A DNA stretch of 64,000 nt, taken from contig NZ_JOHS01000026.1 of NCBI RefSeq assembly GCF_000725625.1, positions 18,271 through 82,270 on the forward strand. The letters run 5' to 3'. Origin of the DNA: Streptomyces sp. NRRL F-6676. GTDB lineage: Bacteria; Actinomycetota; Actinomycetes; Streptomycetales; Streptomycetaceae. Under the pieces are notes generated by a model. That model was given only the letters and a program-made list of their open reading frames with translations, was not told where the DNA came from and ran no database searches. Below, in pieces: positions 1 to 6,457 of this stretch; position 1 is the first letter of the stretch, and each line of letters starts with the position of its first letter. The position numbers and the translations under genes were made by a program.

Positions 1-1
1 C

Positions 2-229
2 GCCGGCCTGGCCACCTTCGAGGAGAACGACACGTCCTGCTGCTACGCCCTCCAGGACAAGGTGTGGGTGCACGGCCCCGGCAAGGAGCCCTGGGAGGTC
101 TACGTCGTGAAGGCCGACGCCGGCACGCTCGGCAAGAGCGCCGGCCCGGACGCCGGCGGCGACGGCTGCCGCACCGGCGAGGCCGGCGAGGGGAGCCCGG
201 CGGCGGCCGGGTGCGCCTGCGGGCAGTGA
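2..229 (+). CDS. cadI: CadI/ArsI-family metalloenzyme, C-terminal part (5' truncated by window)
   Basis: The frame from base 2 to the TGA at 227-229 encodes 75 residues that read as the C-terminal half of a CadI/ArsI vicinal-oxygen-chelate protein. It has the family signature GLATFEEND, then T-S-C-C-Y-A, then KVWVHGPGKEPWEVYVVK. In ArsI enzymes the paired cysteines sit in the As(III)/metal-binding site, and the Glu in the WEVY stretch belongs to the metal-coordinating fold. Characterised ArsI enzymes cleave the C-As bond of trivalent organoarsenicals; the mycobacterial CadI homologue is induced by cadmium. The tail ends in a short Cys-containing segment (C-A-C-G-Q), common in the actinobacterial branch. 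The start codon and any ArsR regulator would lie to the left of the window. Substrate (arsenical or cadmium) cannot be decided from this fragment. Confidence 0.88.
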   Translation, partial: AGLATFEENDTSCCYALQDKVWVHGPGKEPWEVYVVKADAGTLGKSAGPDAGGDGCRTGEAGEGSPAAAGCACGQ

Positions 230-551
230 TGCGAACGGCCGGGCGACAGCGCGCGCAGGGCATCCACGACCTGCGTCTGCTCTTCGGCCGGGCGGCGGTC
301 GACGACCGCGCGTACGACCGGGCCTGGCAGGTCCAGGAGACCCTCACCAGGCGAGGGCAGCACCGCAGCGAACGGCCGGCCGTCGTAGAGCCCGCGTTGA
401 TCCTGGGCCCTTTTCGTCGTAGAGCCCGCGTCGATCCTGGGCCCTTTTCGCGGCCGCGCGCTTCCCCTTCTCAAGCAGGCTCTTCTGCGGTTCCGCACCA
501 TGCCAGACTTCCGGGCGGGGAACGAGCGACCGGCTCATGGGGAGGGCGATC
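230..551. other. Non-coding or decayed spacer after cadI
   Basis: No convincing gene lies in these 322 bases. Several overlapping open frames exist on both strands, as expected at this GC content, but none has a good ribosome-binding site. A minus-strand frame over about 240-410 (residues such as DGRPFAAVLPSPGEGLLDLP) reads more protein-like than random and could be a gene remnant, but I recognise no family. The stretch contains the 34-bp tandem duplication listed separately. Confidence 0.4.
381..448. repeat. 34-bp tandem duplication
   Basis: Two directly adjacent 34-bp units (381-414 and 415-448) differ at a single base (T versus C at unit position 18). Each unit begins CGTCGTAGAGCCCGCGT and ends GGGCCCTTTT. 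The unit length is not a multiple of three, so the copies would shift any reading frame crossing them. Confidence 0.85.
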
Positions 552-812
552 ATGTCGACGTCAGCTGCCGGCTTTCTGCTGCCGCTGCTCTTTCTGGTCG
601 GGGCACTCTGGCTCGCGTGCGCCGTGCTCGGCCTGCATGGCCTGCTCCTCGGACGCCTGCCCGGCCGATGGCTACAGCGACGCGTCCGACAGCCGAGGCT
701 CTGGGGAGCGGGTGCTCTCCTCATCGCGTGCGCCGGGTTCCATCATCCGTGGTTGACCGTGGTCGGGATCGGTCTTGTCGCCTTGGGGCACGTGGTGCGG
801 CCAACCGCGTAA
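552..812 (+). CDS. Small integral membrane protein, unknown function
   Basis: This ORF encodes 86 residues. The ATG at 552 is preferred over an in-frame ATG at 537 because GGGGAGGG lies just upstream of it. The product has three hydrophobic stretches: a first helix at about residues 5-30 rich in Leu/Ala, then a basic loop (GRLPGRWLQRRVRQPR), then two shorter hydrophobic segments to the end. It resembles the many small unassigned membrane proteins of streptomycetes. No motif points to a function, and the neighbours (a metal-resistance gene and two soluble small proteins) do not help. Confidence 0.5.
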   Translation: MSTSAAGFLLPLLFLVGALWLACAVLGLHGLLLGRLPGRWLQRRVRQPRLWGAGALLIACAGFHHPWLTVVGIGLVALGHVVRPTA

Positions 813-866
813 TCGTCCAGCGGGCGTTCGGCGTTCGCTGTCAGTGCCCGGCTGTACGGTCCGCTC

Positions 867-1199
867 ATGGCTGAGAGACCGACGGCGATCTGGCGTGAGG
901 GCATGGTTCAGGAGGCCGGGGAGCTCGCTGCCGGCCTCCTGGATCCTGAGTGTGCCTGTATGGCAGAGCTGTTCCCAGAAGCGTTTCTGACGGAGACGGA
1001 TGCGGTGCTCGACACCTTCGAAAGTGCGCTGCCCGGGCTGGGCGAGGCCCGCGACGAGAAGGTGTTCGCTGTCGTGGAACGCGTCGTCCTGGCCCTGAAC
1101 GCGGTGAACGATGCCTGCGAAGAAGCCGCCTTCGCAACCGACGAGCGTGAGGAGCTGCCGCCGCACTACAAGAGCACCGGATCGAGCGAGGAACGGTAG
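867..1199 (+). CDS. Small acidic protein, unknown (possible immunity-type protein)
   Basis: The gene encodes 110 residues from ATG 867. The protein is acidic and mostly helical, with amphipathic stretches such as DAVLDTFESALPGLG and EKVFAVVERVVLALN. No signal peptide or membrane segment is visible. The next gene starts 10 bases after its stop, so the two are probably co-transcribed. Pairs of small acidic proteins like these often serve as immunity proteins to polymorphic toxins, but no toxin gene is present here. That idea is inference from size and composition only. Confidence 0.55.
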   Translation: MAERPTAIWREGMVQEAGELAAGLLDPECACMAELFPEAFLTETDAVLDTFESALPGLGEARDEKVFAVVERVVLALNAVNDACEEAAFATDEREELPPHYKSTGSSEER

Positions 1200-1208
1200 G
1201 GACGCGCG

Positions 1209-1667
1209 GTGAGCTACGACATCTACTTCTTGAACCGACGCGACGGGCAGCCCTGGGATGAGGTCCTGAAGGCGCTGGAGGACGAGGTGGGAGACAGCCG
1301 GCCGGTCTCTGCTCACCTACTTGGGGCTTGGGAGCGGATAGTGCCGCAGGCTCAGGCCCTGCTGGGCGAAGTGGAGATCACTGAATACGAGCAGGAATCG
1401 CGGGACCTGAGCCACTCGGGCACCGGCATCGACCTGTCCGTCTTCGGTGACGAGGTGAGCATCTCTGTGCCTTACTGGCATACGGGGGACGACGCTGCGG
1501 CGGTGTTCGGTCAGGTCTCCGCCCTCGCGGCCATCGTCGAGAAAGAGACCGGACTGACCGCCTACGATCCCCAGACGCGATCCCCGCTGGTGGCAACGGC
1601 CTCGGAGGACTCAGCCGGGCTGATGTCGCGAGTCACCGAGGATCTGCGCAGTCGTTACGGCGGTTGA
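1209..1667 (+). CDS. Conserved-looking small soluble protein, unknown
   Basis: The gene encodes 152 residues from a GTG at 1209. The N-terminus (SYDIYFLNRRDGQPW) resembles the opening strand of small Streptomyces proteins found beside toxin/immunity loci. The middle has alternating polar and hydrophobic strands (TGIDLSVFGDEVSISVPYW) followed by helical segments. No catalytic motif or signal peptide is visible. It is probably transcribed with the 867-1199 gene. Function is unknown. Confidence 0.6.
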   Translation: MSYDIYFLNRRDGQPWDEVLKALEDEVGDSRPVSAHLLGAWERIVPQAQALLGEVEITEYEQESRDLSHSGTGIDLSVFGDEVSISVPYWHTGDDAAAVFGQVSALAAIVEKETGLTAYDPQTRSPLVATASEDSAGLMSRVTEDLRSRYGG

Positions 1668-1759
1668 ACGCCGGGCACCGGCGGGACCGGCTCTCACCGG
1701 CATACCCGTTGCCCTTGCACGGATGACGGAGGGCGCCTCTGGCCAGTGGTGACGCCATC

Positions 1760-3388
1760 TCAGTGAGGGTCGGGCGCGGCCGGCGTCGGGGCGGTGGGGG
1801 TGTCGGGGGGCGGGTTCCCTTCGCTGGGTTCGATGGTGTGCGGGAGGCGGTCCTGGGGTGCTGTGGCGGTCGGTCGGGGTGTTGGGCGTACGGCGAGGAG
1901 GACTGTCAGGGCGCCCAGGGTCGCTGCCAGGGAGGAGAGGAGGAAGACGCGGTCCAGGGCGGTGGCGAAGGCCTCGTGCAGGAGGTGTTCGGCTGCGGGG
2001 CGGTGGGTGGTGGGCATCGATTCCAGTAGGTGCGGGGTCTGGCCCGCGGCCAGGGCGGAGGCGGTTCGGTCGGGGTCCGGGACGGTGCCCGATGCGCCGA
2101 GCACCTCGGCCGCGCGGCTCGTGAAGACCGCGCCCAGGACCGCGATGGCCAGCGTCATGCCCAGCTGGCGGAAGGTGTTGACCGCCCCGCCCGCCATCCC
2201 CGCCTGTCGCGGCGGTACGGCGGAGGTGGCCGCCGAGACCAGTACCGGGGTGGCCAGGCCCACGCCGATCCCGGTGACCACGAGGCCCGCCACCAGGGAC
2301 GCGGCCCCCGCGTCGGCCGTCATCCCGGCGCGCAGCAGCGCCATGCCGGCCGCGATGCACACGAGCCCGAGGCCGATCGGCAGCCGCGGGGCGAACCGCT
2401 GGATGTGGCGGCCCGCCCCCGCGGCCACCAGGAACGAGGCGCCGGCCAGCGGGGTCAGGGCCAGGCCCGCCGCGACCGGGCCCAGGCCCAGGACCGACTG
2501 CAACCACACCGACACCAGCACCAGGCAGCCGAACGCGCCGCCCTGCAACAGCAGCGCGCCGCTCATCAGGCCCGCGAACGACGGGCGGCACAGCAGCGCC
2601 GGGTCCAGCATCGGGGTGCCCCCGCGCCGTGCCGTGCGGTGCTCGATCACGACGAACGCGGCCAGGGCCAGGACGGTACCGGCGAAGGTTCCCAGGATCT
2701 CCGGCGAGGTCCAGCCCGCCTCCGGGCCGCGGATCAGTCCGTAGGTGAGTGTGGTGGCGGCGAGCGTGAACGCCGTCGCGCCGGGGAGGTCGATGCGGAC
2801 GGTGGCGGACGGCGCGTCGAGCGGCGCGTCGAGCGGCGCGTCCGGGCGTACCACCCGCACCGTCATCGCGATGGCCACCGCTGCGATCGGCAGGTTGACC
2901 CAGAAGATCGCCTGCCAGCTCAGGTGCTCGGTGAGCAGGCCCCCGAGCAGCGGGCCCGCCGCCGCTGCCGCGCCGTTGGCCGCGCCCCATACGCCGAAGG
3001 CCGTGCCCCGGTCCCTGCCCCGGTACGACGAGATCAGCAGGGCGGGAGCCGTGGCGAACATGGCGGCGCCCCCGACGCCCTGCACCACGCGGGCGGCGAT
3101 CAGTACGCCGGCGTCGGGGGCCAGCCCGCACACCAGGGAGGCCAGGCCGAAGAGGCCCAGGCCACAGACGTAGAACCGCCGGTGCCCGAACCGGTCCGCC
3201 AGGGAACCGGCGGCCAGCAGCAGGGCGGCGAGGGCGAGGGCGTAGCCGTCGATCACCCATTGCAGGGAGGTGAAGGAGGCGTCGAGATCGTCGGCCATGC
3301 TGGGCAGGGCGACGTTCACGATGGTCACGTCCACCAGCAGAATGAAGGCGCCCAGGCAGACGGCCACCAGGGGCCACCACTTGCGCAT
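1760..3388 (-). CDS. MFS drug:H+ antiporter, DHA2 (EmrB/QacA-like) family
   Basis: The gene encodes 542 residues from the ATG at 3388, which is preceded on its strand by GGAGAAAG. The frame stays open further upstream through a tandem repeat, but that extension is low-complexity and lacks the strong ribosome-binding site. The protein shows typical 14-TM DHA2 features: a first helix ending VDVTIVNVALPSM (motif D1-like), SLQWVIDGYALALAAL, then the motif A-like loop GSLADRFGHRRFYV. A hydrophilic Pro/Ala/Thr tail of about 45 residues follows the last helix. These pumps export hydrophobic or cationic compounds in exchange for protons. It is divergent from the Lrp/AsnC-type regulator starting at 3586, which is a natural candidate for its controller. 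Substrate unknown. Confidence 0.9.
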   Translation of the reverse strand: MRKWWPLVAVCLGAFILLVDVTIVNVALPSMADDLDASFTSLQWVIDGYALALAALLLAAGSLADRFGHRRFYVCGLGLFGLASLVCGLAPDAGVLIAARVVQGVGGAAMFATAPALLISSYRGRDRGTAFGVWGAANGAAAAAGPLLGGLLTEHLSWQAIFWVNLPIAAVAIAMTVRVVRPDAPLDAPLDAPSATVRIDLPGATAFTLAATTLTYGLIRGPEAGWTSPEILGTFAGTVLALAAFVVIEHRTARRGGTPMLDPALLCRPSFAGLMSGALLLQGGAFGCLVLVSVWLQSVLGLGPVAAGLALTPLAGASFLVAAGAGRHIQRFAPRLPIGLGLVCIAAGMALLRAGMTADAGAASLVAGLVVTGIGVGLATPVLVSAATSAVPPRQAGMAGGAVNTFRQLGMTLAIAVLGAVFTSRAAEVLGASGTVPDPDRTASALAAGQTPHLLESMPTTHRPAAEHLLHEAFATALDRVFLLSSLAATLGALTVLLAVRPTPRPTATAPQDRLPHTIEPSEGNPPPDTPTAPTPAAPDPH

Positions 3389-3422
3389 GTTCTTTCTCCG
3401 TTCTCCGTAACGGGTCCGATCC

Positions 3423-3527
3423 GGTCCACTCCGATTCGGTCCACTCCGGTCCGGTCCACTCCGGCCCGGTCCACTCCGGTCCACTCCGGCCCGGTCCACT
3501 CCGGCCCGGTCCACTCCGGCCCGGTGT
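3423..3527. repeat. Seven GGTCCACTCCG repeats in the divergent MFS/Lrp promoter region
   Basis: GGTCCACTCCG (one copy ends CCGATT) recurs at 3423, 3438, 3453, 3468, 3478, 3493 and 3508. The period is 15 bp with one 10-bp step. The array fills much of the 197-bp gap between the divergent MFS and Lrp/AsnC genes. It could hold regulator half-sites or simply be slippage-derived. Confidence 0.85.
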
Positions 3528-3585
3528 CGGTCGTTGTTCGAGGCTGGGGTTCCCACGGGGAAATCAGTGAGCCAGGGGCGGCCTG

Positions 3586-4635
3586 TTGCGTGGATTCGAC
3601 ATAATCGGCAGCGTGAAGACGTATCTCGACATCCCCGTCGATGCCGATCGCGAGCTCTCGGACGACGAGACCGCGCTCGCGCACGCCCTTCAGATCAACG
3701 GGCGGGCCTCGTTCAAGGAGATCGCCGAGGTGCTGGGGGTGTCCGACCAGACCGCCGCGCGGCGGTGGTCGCGGGCCCGGTCCGCCGGGAAGCTGCGGGT
3801 GCTGGGGCTGACCGATCCGCTGCGGCTCGGCGACTCCTCCTGGATCGTGCGGATCCGGTGCACGCCCGACGCGTCCGCCTCCATCGGGGAGGCGCTGGCG
3901 CGGCGTCCGGACACCACCTGGGTCACGCTCAGCTCCGGCGGCACCGAACTCGTCTGTGTGGTGCGGGCCCGGGGGCCCGGGCTGCGGGAGCCGCTGCTGC
4001 TCCAGAAACTGCCGCGCACGCCGCAGGTGATGGACGTCTCGGCCCACTGCCTGCTGCACATCTTCTTCGGCCGGGACCTCAGCTCGATCAACAAGAGCGG
4101 GCCGCTGACGCCCGCGCAGGTCGCGGCGCTCGAACCGCCGCCGCTCGGGCCCGAGCCGGCCGCGGACGCGGCCCCCGTGGCACTGGACGACGGCGACCGG
4201 CGGCTCCTGGACCTGCTGGCCCGGGACGGCCGGGCGGCGCCCGGGGAACTGGCCGCCGCGACGGGCCTGTCACAGTCGACGGTGCGCCGCCGGATCGCCG
4301 AACTCCGGGCCGCCCGCGTCCTCTACTTCGACGTCGACTACCACCCGGACATCCTCCAGCGGAACTTCCGGGCCGTGCTGTGGCTGGAGATCGATCCCGC
4401 CCGCCTCGCCGAGGCGGGAAGGGCGCTGGCCGCCCACCCCGAGGTGCCGTTCGCCGCCGCCGTGACCGGCACGACCAACCTCTACGCCAGCGTGTCCGTG
4501 CCGGGCGTGCAGCACTTCTACCGCTATCTGACCGGGTCGGTGGCCACCCTGCCCGGACTGCGTCACACGGCCACCGCGCCCGTCCACCGCACCCTGAAGG
4601 GCCCGGGACCCTACCTGCCGACGGCGACGGGGTGA
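3586..4635 (+). CDS. Lrp/AsnC-family transcriptional regulator with two tandem HTH-RAM units
   Basis: The protein has 349 residues if it starts at the TTG at 3586, which has AGGGGCGG upstream. An in-frame GTG at 3613 (340 residues) is an alternative without a clear ribosome-binding site. It carries two consecutive Lrp-type modules. The first HTH is at about residues 25-80 (DDETALAHALQINGRASFKEIAEVLGVSDQT) with a ligand-binding RAM domain to about 165. The second HTH (DDGDRRLLDLLARDG, then GLSQSTVRRRIAEL) is at about 205-255, with its own RAM domain. Double-length Lrp proteins are common in streptomycetes. It is divergent from the DHA2 pump at 1760-3388. The effector is unknown. Confidence 0.88.
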   Translation: MRGFDIIGSVKTYLDIPVDADRELSDDETALAHALQINGRASFKEIAEVLGVSDQTAARRWSRARSAGKLRVLGLTDPLRLGDSSWIVRIRCTPDASASIGEALARRPDTTWVTLSSGGTELVCVVRARGPGLREPLLLQKLPRTPQVMDVSAHCLLHIFFGRDLSSINKSGPLTPAQVAALEPPPLGPEPAADAAPVALDDGDRRLLDLLARDGRAAPGELAAATGLSQSTVRRRIAELRAARVLYFDVDYHPDILQRNFRAVLWLEIDPARLAEAGRALAAHPEVPFAAAVTGTTNLYASVSVPGVQHFYRYLTGSVATLPGLRHTATAPVHRTLKGPGPYLPTATG

Positions 4636-4652
4636 ACCTCCCGCCCGGGATG

Positions 4653-4699
4653 TGGTGCGAGGGCACCAGGCGACGGCGGTGGCTGGTCCGGCGGCACCA
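4653..4699 (+). promoter_or_regulatory. Tandem operators TGGTGC-N4-GCACCA upstream of the second MFS gene
   Basis: Two inverted repeats lie 31 bp apart: TGGTGC-GAGG-GCACCA at 4653-4668 and TGGTCC-GGCG-GCACCA at 4684-4699. The same pair with the same 31-bp spacing occurs upstream of the mmpL gene (12045-12091, opposite strand). Downstream sequence to GGCGAGTGTGG (4744-4754) also aligns without gaps. Three helical turns between sites suggests cooperative binding on one DNA face. The regulator is not identified. Confidence 0.7.
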
Positions 4700-4743
4700 G
4701 GAGCGGTCGGGGTCCGGGGACGATGCCGGGGCCGGGGGCCGGG

Positions 4744-4792
4744 GGCGAGTGTGGACGGGCGCGGGGGATTCCCGCGCCCGTCCACACTCGCC
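4744..4792 (+). promoter_or_regulatory. Perfect 22-bp inverted repeat (hairpin) in MFS leader
   Basis: The arms 4744-4765 and 4771-4792 are exact reverse complements (22 bp, beginning GGCGAGTGTGG) around a 5-base loop GGATT. No T-tract follows, so it may act as an attenuator or operator rather than a simple terminator. The homologous mmpL leader has only a shorter palindrome at this position (11969-11985). Confidence 0.8.
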
Positions 4793-4817
4793 TCATGGTG
4801 TCTGGAGTGATCAGCAG

Positions 4818-4856
4818 GTGGCGTACTTCCCCAGTGGCCGGACCGGGCGCCGATGA
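4818..4856 (+). CDS. Possible 12-residue leader peptide coupled to MFS gene
   Basis: GTG at 4818, preceded by GGAG, opens a frame encoding VAYFPSGRTGRR. Its TGA (4854-4856) overlaps the ATG of the MFS gene as ATGA. In the homologous mmpL leader the equivalent GTG (minus strand, 11934) is the start codon of mmpL itself. The ribosome-binding site and start therefore seem to have been inherited from a shared ancestor, leaving a short coupled ORF here. Translation is not proven. Confidence 0.35.
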   Translation: MAYFPSGRTGRR

Positions 4857-6457
4857 GCAGCGCGTCCGCATCCGAATCCACGTCCGCATCCGAATCCACG
4901 TCCACGTCCACGTCCGATTCCGCGGTCCCGTCCGAAGGCGCCGTGCCCCCCGCCCGTATGGGGAAGTTGCCGATCGCCGCGCTCGGTGTGCTGGCGCTCG
5001 CCCTGGGGGCCCTTCAGTCGGTACTGGACCCCGCGTTGCCTCTGCTGCAACGGGAGTTGGGGCTCAGTCCGTCCGAAGGGGCCCTGGTCGGCAATGTGTT
5101 ACTCGTCACCGGCGCGGTCGTCGCGCCGGTCGCGGGCAAGCTCGGCGACCGTTACGGCGGCAAGCGCGTACTGGTCCGGCTGATGGCCGCGGTCTCGGCC
5201 GGCGGGCTGCTGGCCTCGCTGGCGCCGAACCTGCCGGTGCTGCTGGTCGGTCAGGTGCTCCAGGGCGTCATGGTGGGAGCACTGCCCCTCTCCTTCATCG
5301 TGGCGCGCAAGAACCTCCCGGCGGGACGGTCGCAGGCGGCGATCGGGGTGGTCCTCGCGTTCTTCACGGGCGGCGGCATGGTGGGCACGCTGTTCGCCGG
5401 GCCGGTCGCGGAAGGGCTGTCCTGGCACTGGATGTTCGCCCTCCCGACGGTCGTCGTCATCGTGGCGACGCTGGCCGTGATGCGGTTGATGCCGCACGAT
5501 CCCCCGGTCCGGGCGGAGGGCCGGATCGACTGGCCCGGCGTCCTCCTGCTGAGCGGCGCGCTGCTCACGTTCATGATCGGGCTCGTGCGGGTGACGGGGT
5601 CCGGCCTGTCGCCCCTCGCCGTCATCGCCCTCACCATGGCCGTGGCCGGCCTCGTGACCGGGTGGGTCGTCGTCGAACGCCGGACGGCCGCACCGATGGT
5701 CGACCTGCGCATGCTGGCGCGGCCCGCGATGTGGCACGCGTGCGTGCTCACCCTCGTCGTCGCCACCGGTTTCGGGATGACCGCGCTGCTGGTTCCGCAG
5801 ATGTTCGCGATACCGGGCGACGGGTACGGCTTCGGGGCCGACACCACCGACATCGGGCTGCTCCTGCTGCCCGGCGCCGTCGCCGGGTCGCTGGCGGACT
5901 CGGTCGGCGGAATCGCCACGCGGCGGTTCGGACCGCGGGTCGTGGTCGTCGTGGGCAGCGTCGTCGCGGCGGCCACACTGTTCGCCCTGGCGTCGCTGCA
6001 CACCGCCGAGTGGCAGCTCGTCCTCGCGAAGGTGCTGACCGCGTTCGCCGCGGGCGTCGGCACCACGGCGCTGCTCGCCGGCGCCGCCACCGACGTCGAG
6101 GCCGGGGACACCGGCATCGCCACCAGCCTGCTCGTGGTGACCCGGGTGATCGGTATGGCCGTGGGCGCGCAGGTCGCCGCCGCGATCCTCGACTCCGGGG
6201 CCGATCCGGTGACGGGCATGCCGACCGAGTCGTCCTTCGTCACCGGTTTCACCGTGGCCGGACTCGTCGCCGCCGTGTCGCTGCTCGCCGTCCGGCTCAC
6301 GAAAAGCCGTACCTCGAAAACCCCTACCTCGAAGACCCGCATCTCGGAAAGCCGCACCTCGAAAGCCCGTACCTCGGAAAGCCGCACCTCGAAAGCCCGT
6401 ACCTCGGAAAGCCGCACCTCGGAAAGCCGTACCTCGGAAAAGGGAGCCCAGGCATGA
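4853..6457 (+). CDS. MFS transporter (DHA2-like) with a TTA codon
   Basis: The gene encodes 534 residues. The N-terminal 35 residues are a Ser/Thr/Glu-rich repeat (SASESTS), followed by a first helix at about residue 38. The motif-A loop AGKLGDRYGGKRV and about 12-14 hydrophobic helices follow, in the order of a multidrug exporter. The last 50 residues are a cytosolic tail built from a five-residue repeat of R-T-S-[EK]-[SA] type. A TTA leucine codon lies in frame at 5099-5101, so translation may depend on the bldA tRNA. The stop overlaps the start of the FAD monooxygenase gene (ATGA), which suggests paired drug modification and export or self-protection. It is controlled from the operator/hairpin leader at 4653-4856. 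Substrate unknown. Confidence 0.88.
   Translation: MSSASASESTSASESTSTSTSDSAVPSEGAVPPARMGKLPIAALGVLALALGALQSVLDPALPLLQRELGLSPSEGALVGNVLLVTGAVVAPVAGKLGDRYGGKRVLVRLMAAVSAGGLLASLAPNLPVLLVGQVLQGVMVGALPLSFIVARKNLPAGRSQAAIGVVLAFFTGGGMVGTLFAGPVAEGLSWHWMFALPTVVVIVATLAVMRLMPHDPPVRAEGRIDWPGVLLLSGALLTFMIGLVRVTGSGLSPLAVIALTMAVAGLVTGWVVVERRTAAPMVDLRMLARPAMWHACVLTLVVATGFGMTALLVPQMFAIPGDGYGFGADTTDIGLLLLPGAVAGSLADSVGGIATRRFGPRVVVVVGSVVAAATLFALASLHTAEWQLVLAKVLTAFAAGVGTTALLAGAATDVEAGDTGIATSLLVVTRVIGMAVGAQVAAAILDSGADPVTGMPTESSFVTGFTVAGLVAAVSLLAVRLTKSRTSKTPTSKTRISESRTSKARTSESRTSKARTSESRTSESRTSEKGAQA
6301..6442 (+). repeat. 15-bp in-frame repeats encoding the C-terminal tail of the MFS protein
   Basis: Copies of a CGTACCTCGGAAAGC-like 15-mer (alternating with CGCACCTCGAAAGCC) follow one another and encode R-T-S-E-S / R-T-S-K-A pentapeptides. 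The unit is a multiple of three, so copy-number changes would preserve the frame. Confidence 0.85.

Noticed and set aside
100..501. Minus-strand open frame with protein-like middle part
   Set aside because: It overlaps cadI, crosses the 34-bp duplication, has no ribosome-binding site and matches no family I can name. Mentioned only as a possible remnant.
3389..3556. N-terminal extension of the DHA2 pump through the repeat array
   Set aside because: The extension is made only of repeat-encoded Gly/Val/Asp/Arg and Ser/Gly/Pro units. A strong ribosome-binding site precedes the ATG at 3388, which begins directly before the first membrane helix.
2030..3604. Large plus-strand frame opposite the DHA2 pump
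   Set aside because: It mirrors the transporter codons and encodes Gly/Arg/Gln-rich sequence without motifs.
4270..4911. Long minus-strand open frames opposite the Lrp gene and leader
   Set aside because: Antisense frames are open because of GC codon bias; they show no domain or start signal.
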